Assembly (NCBI GenBank): GCA_937892545.1 | Contig: CALAFO010000017.1 | Span: forward strand, 1 to 64,000 | DNA from: Scatosoma sp002474405 | GTDB lineage: Bacteria; Bacillota; Clostridia; Christensenellales; Borkfalkiaceae | Reading direction: 5' to 3' | DNA length: 64,000 nt | Shown: positions 58,527 to 64,000 of the stretch, one piece after another | Position numbering within the stretch: the stretch's first letter is position 1 | How the letters are laid out: every line of letters starts with the position of its first letter | Notes under the pieces: generated by a model | What the model was told of the DNA's origin: nothing | Database searches by the model: none | Seen by the model: only the letters and a program-made list of their open reading frames with translations | Program-made: the position numbers and the translations under genes

Positions 58527-60341
58527 TTACGCCTCCTTGCCAAGGCACACGATTTCTCCGAGGCGGATCGTATCGGAAACGTTGCCGTATTTGTCGTATT
58601 CTTCGTACTTTTCGCCGAGCGTGATGACGATTTTCGTTACTTTGAGTTCGTCGAATTCGGCAACCGCGGCGGAACCGAGCATCAGATCGGAATCCATCAG
58701 GCATTCCGCGGGAAATTCAAGCCCGCTGATTTCGGCGTAATCGGCAGAAGAGGTGAGCCACGACGGCTTTTCGGCAAAATAGAACTTAATGCTTCTGATG
58801 TTTTTGAACGCCGTGTTGTAATCCTGCGAATTGTAAATCATCACCGCTTTTACGCTGACGGCACGATTCCACGAAAGAGTGATTTCCGAACCGGTTTTTC
58901 CTTCGAATTCACGGTTTTGCGTTAAGGTATAATACGGAATCACGCCGTCGTTCAGATATTTCGCGTTGCTGCCGTCTTTCACCGTTACGGAAGCGCTTTC
59001 GGCAAGGTTTTTATAGCCGCTGACGCTTTCCGGCAACGGTTGCAGGCTGTAAGAAGGTCCGTTTGCCACAAGCACTTCGTTGCCCGCGTCGTTTTCGATG
59101 AAATTCAGGCGATCGGTGCCGATGATGCGGAACCAGCCGTGAGCGTAATTGGAAGGGTTGCCCATTCTGGCATAGACGATCATGTAATCGTCGCCGGCTT
59201 TCACGACGCTGTGATGTCCCGTTCCCGAAACGTAAGTTTTCGTGGAAGCCAGCACGGGGTTGCCCTCCGTGAGCAGCGGCTTGGAAAACGTGCCGAGCGG
59301 AGCATCGGAAATTGCCTGATGCACAGAATAGCTTGCGCTGGAATAGCCGTTGGCGGAATACGTCATGTAATACTTTCCGTTATGCTTCACCATGCACGGT
59401 CCTTCGTTGATGGAGCCTTCGCCGAAAGGATAGTTCCCTTCGCGGGAAATGACTTTCGGCTTGCCGTTTACCAGTCCGCCCTGCGAGGTGATCGCGTTCG
59501 GGGAACACACCAACGACAGCGTGGAATAATCGGGCGTAACGAAATCGCGCATTTTTACGCCCCAGACGCCCATCAGCGCCGGCGTTTCCGAATTGCTGTC
59601 GGTATGTTTGTTGAAATAGAGATACAGATTGCCGTCGTCATCGAGGAACGGATTCGCGTCGATGACGGAAAACACGCCGTCCAGCCCGTACGCTTTCTGG
59701 AAATCCACGGGAAGCGTTGCCCCGGTAATGACGTTGCCGTCGGCGTCGTTCACCCAGGTTTCCGAGCCGAGAATACGGAAGTCCACGGGAGTATCGCCCA
59801 CCGCGATGCCGATGTACAATCTGTCGTACGCGGCGTTTTTGCCGGAAATCGTAAGCTGCTTCTTTGCGCTTGCGCTGAAATACATATAGTACTTTCCGTC
59901 CGTCGGATTTCTGAGCACTTCGGGCGCCCAGAACGTATCCGTTTCGCCGTCCGTCCAGTCGGATGCGGTTACTTTCAGGCTGTACCCTTTCGCGTAATCG
60001 CCTACGCGCTGCCAGTCCGAAAGATTTTTCGAACGGAAGCACTGAAAGGCGTAGGTATTGCCGTCCGACGTGGTGAAAGACGTGTTGGTGGAGCCTGTGG
60101 TGTACATATAGTAGTAGCCGCCCCAGATTTCGTCCTCCGATTCGGACACGTAGAATACGCCGGGATCGGCGCCCACCGTTTCGTTTTTGTTGTTATAGAA
60201 CAAATCTCTGTTATATACGGTATTGCTTTCGCCGCCCGCGGAATAATCGAGCGCCACGCCCTTGCCGCCGGAACAGCCGGAAGCCATGGCGGCGGTGAGC
60301 GCCAGAACGGCAGCCAGAGCGAATAAGCCTGTTTTTTTCAT
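58527..60341 (-). CDS. GH43-family lipoprotein with C-terminal F5/8-like module
   Basis: 604 aa. A lipoprotein signal ends MASGC. The five-bladed propeller has Asp in VGADPGVFYV, then VIDANPFLDDDGNLYLYFN and the acid/base Glu in INEGPCMVKHNGKYYMTYS. WAPEVLRNPTDGKYYMYFS is the conserved second-blade phrase. Residues about 450-600 form a discoidin-like beta sandwich (TLSWNRAVSVKAVMIYNSQD). It probably trims arabinose or xylose side chains outside the cell and passes products to the binding protein encoded upstream. Confidence 0.9.
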   Translation of the reverse strand: MKKTGLFALAAVLALTAAMASGCSGGKGVALDYSAGGESNTVYNRDLFYNNKNETVGADPGVFYVSESEDEIWGGYYYMYTTGSTNTSFTTSDGNTYAFQCFRSKNLSDWQRVGDYAKGYSLKVTASDWTDGETDTFWAPEVLRNPTDGKYYMYFSASAKKQLTISGKNAAYDRLYIGIAVGDTPVDFRILGSETWVNDADGNVITGATLPVDFQKAYGLDGVFSVIDANPFLDDDGNLYLYFNKHTDSNSETPALMGVWGVKMRDFVTPDYSTLSLVCSPNAITSQGGLVNGKPKVISREGNYPFGEGSINEGPCMVKHNGKYYMTYSANGYSSASYSVHQAISDAPLGTFSKPLLTEGNPVLASTKTYVSGTGHHSVVKAGDDYMIVYARMGNPSNYAHGWFRIIGTDRLNFIENDAGNEVLVANGPSYSLQPLPESVSGYKNLAESASVTVKDGSNAKYLNDGVIPYYTLTQNREFEGKTGSEITLSWNRAVSVKAVMIYNSQDYNTAFKNIRSIKFYFAEKPSWLTSSADYAEISGLEFPAECLMDSDLMLGSAAVAEFDELKVTKIVITLGEKYEEYDKYGNVSDTIRLGEIVCLGKEA

Positions 60342-60384
60342 CGTTGTTTTCCTCGCTTATAAAAACTTTGCCCACATTCTCTTC

Positions 60385-62139
60385 TTATTTTTTATAAAGA
60401 GCCAGCGCCGCGTTGGTTGCCGCCGTGTAGTTGGCGAAGAAATCGGCAAGCGTCATTTTGCCGTTTCTTACCTGCCCGTTGAGCGGATCCGCCCAGATGT
60501 TGATCCACAGACGATCGGGCATATACCACCAGTCGCCGGGACGGGAATCGGCATTGATGCGGGCGATGACGGAAGCGTTGGGATACTTGCAGTTTTCGAT
60601 AAACAGATTTTCGTTTGCTTTCTGCGAAGAAGCGTAGCCGTTTTCGGCAAGCACTTTCTGCCCCTCCGTAGCCATCCACGAAAGCACTTTGTAGGCTTCG
60701 TTTTTCATGCCGGAAAGTTTATTGATGGCGATGCCGTACCCCAACGAATGTGCGGCTTCTTTGCCGAGCGCCGTTACGTTGCCGTTTTCGTCGTACGTTT
60801 TATATACGGGCAGTTTGCAGACGCCCCATTCGTTATTTCTTTGCGACATCGCTTTCTCTACGTCGGGGAAATATCTCATTTCTTCCACGCAGAAAGCCAG
60901 TCTGCCGCTGTTGAAAAACGTAATGGCGTTGGAAATATTTTCGGGACGCGGGCAGACGTTCAGTCCGCCTACCCCCGCAAGCATGGCAAAGCGGGAAAAC
61001 GCTTCCGCCGTGGAGGGAAGTTCCGTGAGCGTTCCGCCCGAAACTGCGGCGGCAAGGCTTTCGCGTACGGAAATCACTTTGCCGTTCACGGAGAAGGTGT
61101 TATCGTCGTTCGCCATTACCGTTTCCCCTTTGTTTACCGCGAGCTTATCGAGAAATTCAAGCGTTTCGCCCGCCTGATAAGTAATGCCCGTATACTCGCC
61201 CGTGTACGTTTTTCCCTCGGCAACGATATAATTTGCCGTGGAATCGGGAAGCGTATACTTCCAGTCGCCGTCGCCGATGTCTTCCGCGCAGTCGCCGCCG
61301 ACCGACCAGCCGTAGCCGAACCACCATTCGGTGTGATAGCCGTAATCCGTGGGCGACGCGGCGTTTTTGCTCTTCGTCATCAACATCGCCACGTCCTCGC
61401 TTTCATCCCAGCTCATGGCGATTTTATCGTTGAAAATCATCACTTCGTTTTCTGCCGGCAACGTCCAGCCGCTGCCGTCGGTAACGTTTTTCTTTGCGAC
61501 GAACGCGTTTTCGCGGTAAAAGCCTTTTGCGGGCACGTCGACGGTGATGCCGTAATCGGATTTTGTTCTGCCGTATGCGTCCGCCAGCGTTCCCGCGTTG
61601 AACGCGGCGAGGTCTTTTTCTTCCACGCCGATGCAGATAACGCCCGCCTTCTGCAGCAACGTTTTATTGTAATACATTACCGTGATGCTGTTGACAAGCG
61701 GCAGCGCGTACAGAGAATCTTCGGCGTTCGAAGTATTTTTTTCGGGATTGTAACGCATTCTTCCCAGCTGATTATCGTAAATGCCGGAAGTGATATCGGA
61801 AATTCCCTCGTAGTCCGACAGGTTTTCGAAATTCGCGGCGTACTTTTTATAGTACTCGTCGCGGGTGGCGTACAAATCGTACGTATCGGAATATACCGAA
61901 GTGGACATTCTGGTATCGTAGCCGCCGTCGTCTACCGAAGCCGCGCGGATACTGACGTTATCGGTTTTGCCCTGCGTGGAATTGTACGTATCGATGAGAA
62001 GCGATATTTCGGTGCCGATTTCGCCGCTGCCCGTGTACAGAAACGTTACGCGTTTGCCTGCGCCGCCTTTACCGACACAGCCGGAAAACGCGCATACCGC
62101 CAGCATCGCCGCAAGCGCGGCAGAAATTTTCTTTTTCAT
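60385..62139 (-). CDS. Extracellular sugar-binding lipoprotein
   Basis: 584 aa, longer than common CUT1 binding proteins (about 420-450). A lipoprotein signal ends AFSGC. VTFLYTGSGEIGTEISLLID opens domain I, and VTVMYYNKTLLQKAGV-like and AVNKGETVMANDDNTFSV-like phrases follow; the extra length lies in the middle. It hands sugar to the two permeases encoded 47 bp upstream. The substrate is unknown, but the GH43 neighbour suggests pentose oligosaccharides. Confidence 0.9.
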   Translation of the reverse strand: MKKKISAALAAMLAVCAFSGCVGKGGAGKRVTFLYTGSGEIGTEISLLIDTYNSTQGKTDNVSIRAASVDDGGYDTRMSTSVYSDTYDLYATRDEYYKKYAANFENLSDYEGISDITSGIYDNQLGRMRYNPEKNTSNAEDSLYALPLVNSITVMYYNKTLLQKAGVICIGVEEKDLAAFNAGTLADAYGRTKSDYGITVDVPAKGFYRENAFVAKKNVTDGSGWTLPAENEVMIFNDKIAMSWDESEDVAMLMTKSKNAASPTDYGYHTEWWFGYGWSVGGDCAEDIGDGDWKYTLPDSTANYIVAEGKTYTGEYTGITYQAGETLEFLDKLAVNKGETVMANDDNTFSVNGKVISVRESLAAAVSGGTLTELPSTAEAFSRFAMLAGVGGLNVCPRPENISNAITFFNSGRLAFCVEEMRYFPDVEKAMSQRNNEWGVCKLPVYKTYDENGNVTALGKEAAHSLGYGIAINKLSGMKNEAYKVLSWMATEGQKVLAENGYASSQKANENLFIENCKYPNASVIARINADSRPGDWWYMPDRLWINIWADPLNGQVRNGKMTLADFFANYTAATNAALALYKK

Positions 62140-62186
62140 TTTCGTATCTCCTTATTGTCTATAAATATTTTTATTGTTTCTCCGCG

Positions 62187-63254
62187 TCAGTCTTTCAGTC
62201 CGGAAGAGAGCGCGATTCCTTTCAAAATCATATCGGAACAGGCAAGATAAATGGCAAGGAGCGGTGCGATGGAAATAACGCACGCAGCCGCCAGCTTGGA
62301 ATTATCCACCGAGGAAAAGCCGTTGAATTTGCTGAGCGCCAGCTGCAACGTGTAATCTTCCGGCCAGTTCAAGTAAATCAGCGGCGAGATATAATCGTTA
62401 TACCGCGTAATGAAATCGAGAATACATTGCGCGATAATGGCAGGCATGCCGAGCGGCAGAACGATGCGGAAGAAAATCACCGATTTCCCCGCGCCGTCGA
62501 TTTTTGCCGCTTCGAGAACGGAATCGGGAATGCCCGAAAAGAATTCTTTTAAAAAGAACATCACCGTTACGCTGCCGAACAAGCCGGGAAGAATGAACGG
62601 CCAAGGCGTGCCCGTAAGATTCATGGCGTTGAACATCAGATACGAGGACGTCATTGTGGCGCAGCCCGGCACCATGATGGTGAACAGCATGAAGCCGAAC
62701 AATTTGTTTTTGCCGGGAAAATACAATTTAGCGAAAGAGAACGCGCTGAGCGCGGACACGAACACGCAGACGATTGTTGTGGGCAGCGAATATTTCAGCG
62801 AATTGAAAAACGAAGCGAGAATGGTGATGCCCGTGGTATCATCGTTAAACACTTCGCGCAACGAATCGAACTGAAAGCCCATTTTCGGCCACCACGTGAA
62901 TGCGGCGTCGTTTGCTTCCGCCAGCTTTTTCACCGAAGTGATAACCAGCATGTAAAAGGGAATCAGGATTAAAAGCGCGGCAAAAATCAGCGCGACGTAT
63001 TCCCGGAAAGAAGGCTTGCCGCCGACGCCGATCCCCATGACGCGATACTTTTTGCCGAACGAAACGGCGGCGTATAAAAGCCCCGCGCAGGCGGCGCCGC
63101 AAAGCAGCGCCCAGATAAGATACGCGGATTTTTTCGCGGAAGGCATCAAGCCGAGCAGCAGCAAAAACGCGGCTGCCACGCCGAAAAGAACGGCGACATT
63201 ACGAAGCAAAGAATGAATCCGTACGGATTTCGTTTTATTTACGTCAGAATTCAT
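62187..63254 (-). CDS. Carbohydrate ABC transporter permease, MalG type
   Basis: 355 aa, with an extra pair of N-terminal helices (VAVLFGVAAAFLLLLGLMP, and AYLIWALLCGAACAGLLYA) before the usual six. EAA loop SVLEAAKIDGAGKSVIFFR, ending KGIALSSGLKD as expected. It overlaps the preceding permease gene by 11 bp. The N-terminal extension is unusual and may be a lineage trait. Confidence 0.92.
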   Translation of the reverse strand: MNSDVNKTKSVRIHSLLRNVAVLFGVAAAFLLLLGLMPSAKKSAYLIWALLCGAACAGLLYAAVSFGKKYRVMGIGVGGKPSFREYVALIFAALLILIPFYMLVITSVKKLAEANDAAFTWWPKMGFQFDSLREVFNDDTTGITILASFFNSLKYSLPTTIVCVFVSALSAFSFAKLYFPGKNKLFGFMLFTIMVPGCATMTSSYLMFNAMNLTGTPWPFILPGLFGSVTVMFFLKEFFSGIPDSVLEAAKIDGAGKSVIFFRIVLPLGMPAIIAQCILDFITRYNDYISPLIYLNWPEDYTLQLALSKFNGFSSVDNSKLAAACVISIAPLLAIYLACSDMILKGIALSSGLKD

Positions 63255-64000
63255 GATGCACCCACCTCTTGGAAAGTTTCGCCGAAATTTGCGTAACGAT
63301 TAAAATGAACACAACGAGAATCCAGCTGGTGGCGGCGGAAATGCCGTAACCGTATTTATAAGGGAAGCTGAACGCCATATCGTAAAGAAACAGCACCACG
63401 GTATTGTACGAATAATCAAGAACGTATGTATGATTCTGGGAAAGAATCTGCACTTCGCCCATCGACTGCAAAGCGCCGATGGTGCATATCGTAAGCAGAT
63501 AATACGTTGTGGAACTGATGGCGGGAAGCGTGATGCTGAAAAAGATTCGTCCGCGCCCCGCGCCGTCGATCGCGGCGGCTTCCACATAACTCTGATTCAC
63601 GTTGGAAAGCGCCGCCTGAAACAGGATAATGCAAAAACCGAGGTTTTTCCAGCTTTGCATCAGCACCGCCGACAACATAAACGTTTTGGGCGAAGTGATC
63701 CATGCCACCTTTTCGACGCCGAACACGGAAAGCACGGTGTTGATGACGCCGTAGTTCGTTTCGTACATCATACGGAAGATGAGCGCCACGGAAACCAGCG
63801 AACACACATACGGAATAAAAAATACCGTGCGGAAAAATTTCTTCGCCGCAATGTTTTTATTTAAAAGCACGGCGATGAAAAGTCCGCCGAGCATCGAAAG
63901 CGGCACGTTCAGCCAGTACAGAAGCGTGTTGCCGAACGACTGATAAAGCAGCGACGCATACTCGCCGAAAAGCAGATCTCTGAAGTTTTTCATCCCGACG
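63244..64000 (-). CDS. Carbohydrate ABC transporter permease, MalF type (5' end outside window)
   Basis: The frame is open to the right edge. The ATG at 63993 is internal: the codons before it read V-G, giving VGMKNFRDLL, the motif that follows the first helix in MalF proteins, so about 50 residues are missing. Five membrane segments remain. EAA loop SYVEAAAIDGAGRGRIFFS. Partner of the next permease. Confidence 0.9.
   Translation of the reverse strand, partial: VGMKNFRDLLFGEYASLLYQSFGNTLLYWLNVPLSMLGGLFIAVLLNKNIAAKKFFRTVFFIPYVCSLVSVALIFRMMYETNYGVINTVLSVFGVEKVAWITSPKTFMLSAVLMQSWKNLGFCIILFQAALSNVNQSYVEAAAIDGAGRGRIFFSITLPAISSTTYYLLTICTIGALQSMGEVQILSQNHTYVLDYSYNTVVLFLYDMAFSFPYKYGYGISAATSWILVVFILIVTQISAKLSKRWVHHEF

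Noticed and set aside
60262..62250. 662-aa open frame on the plus strand
   Set aside because: Runs antisense across two real lipoprotein genes and their junction, with no signature of its own.
1..64000. CRISPR arrays, tRNA or rRNA genes, transposase genes, prophage structural genes
   Set aside because: Read for on both strands. No regularly spaced direct repeats, no cloverleaf with a GTTCRA loop that I could confirm, and no transposase or phage signature.

Overview
The window looks like a chromosomal segment of an anaerobic, spore-forming Bacillota (Clostridia). The evidence is a trimeric [FeFe]-hydrogenase-type operon (hydC-hydB-hydA order), the sporulation pair yabP-yabQ next to a divIC-like gene, a class A RNase P RNA, Gram-positive lipoproteins, and many AraC-regulated glycan-use clusters. 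The style resembles gut Christensenellales/Borkfalkiaceae-type genomes, but that placement is a guess from gene content. Almost all genes lie on the minus strand.

Region by region: (1) 1-1.92 kb is visibly AT-rich and holds a partial HTH protein, a PP-loop ATPase-like protein and a decapitated polysaccharide pyruvyl transferase. It ends abruptly against an AraC-type remnant, so it looks like an island edge or an assembly join. (2) 2.1-2.55 kb is rnpB with promoter and terminator. (3) 2.8-5.2 kb is a GH30 glycosidase with a divergent AraC regulator. (4) 5.2-21.4 kb is a large carbohydrate locus: a 1284-aa surface protein, an AraC regulator, and a minus-strand operon (Gfo/Idh oxidoreductase, DUF4832-like lipoprotein, sugar ABC transporter, nucleoside-hydrolase-like enzyme), plus a separately promoted 801-aa alpha-galactosidase-superfamily protein. 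Two of these promoters carry the same operator at the same spacing, and a third copy lies in the araC promoter. (5) 21.7-26.1 kb is the hydCBA operon. (6) 26.2-37.9 kb is mostly housekeeping: acetyltransferases, a MATE exporter behind a probable guanidine-IV riboswitch, an MBL hydrolase, a small alarmone synthetase, a membrane HExxH protein, Ppx/GppA, divIC-like, yabQ, yabP, an HD hydrolase, typA, folA and thyA. (7) 38-43.5 kb has a PTS IIC-like permease, a GNAT-YoaP protein, an orphan rhamnose mutarotase and a fructan/sucrose pair (fructokinase, GH32). (8) 43.6-47.9 kb is a Cthe_2159-type beta-helix lipoprotein divergent from a two-component system, with mirrored response-regulator boxes. (9) 48-64 kb holds two further glycan operons: GH36 / SGNH / GH43-like with a divergent AraC, and ABC permeases / binding protein / GH43 / CBM9-like / 1245-aa repeat lipoprotein running off the right edge.

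The most unusual observations are: the hydrogenase subunit lacks cysteine at two of the four expected H-cluster ligand positions; a three-site AraC-type operator family links the 9-21 kb genes; two mirrored promoters with tandem 11-bp boxes flank the two-component locus; and two genes have promoters placed so that their mRNAs should be leaderless or nearly so.
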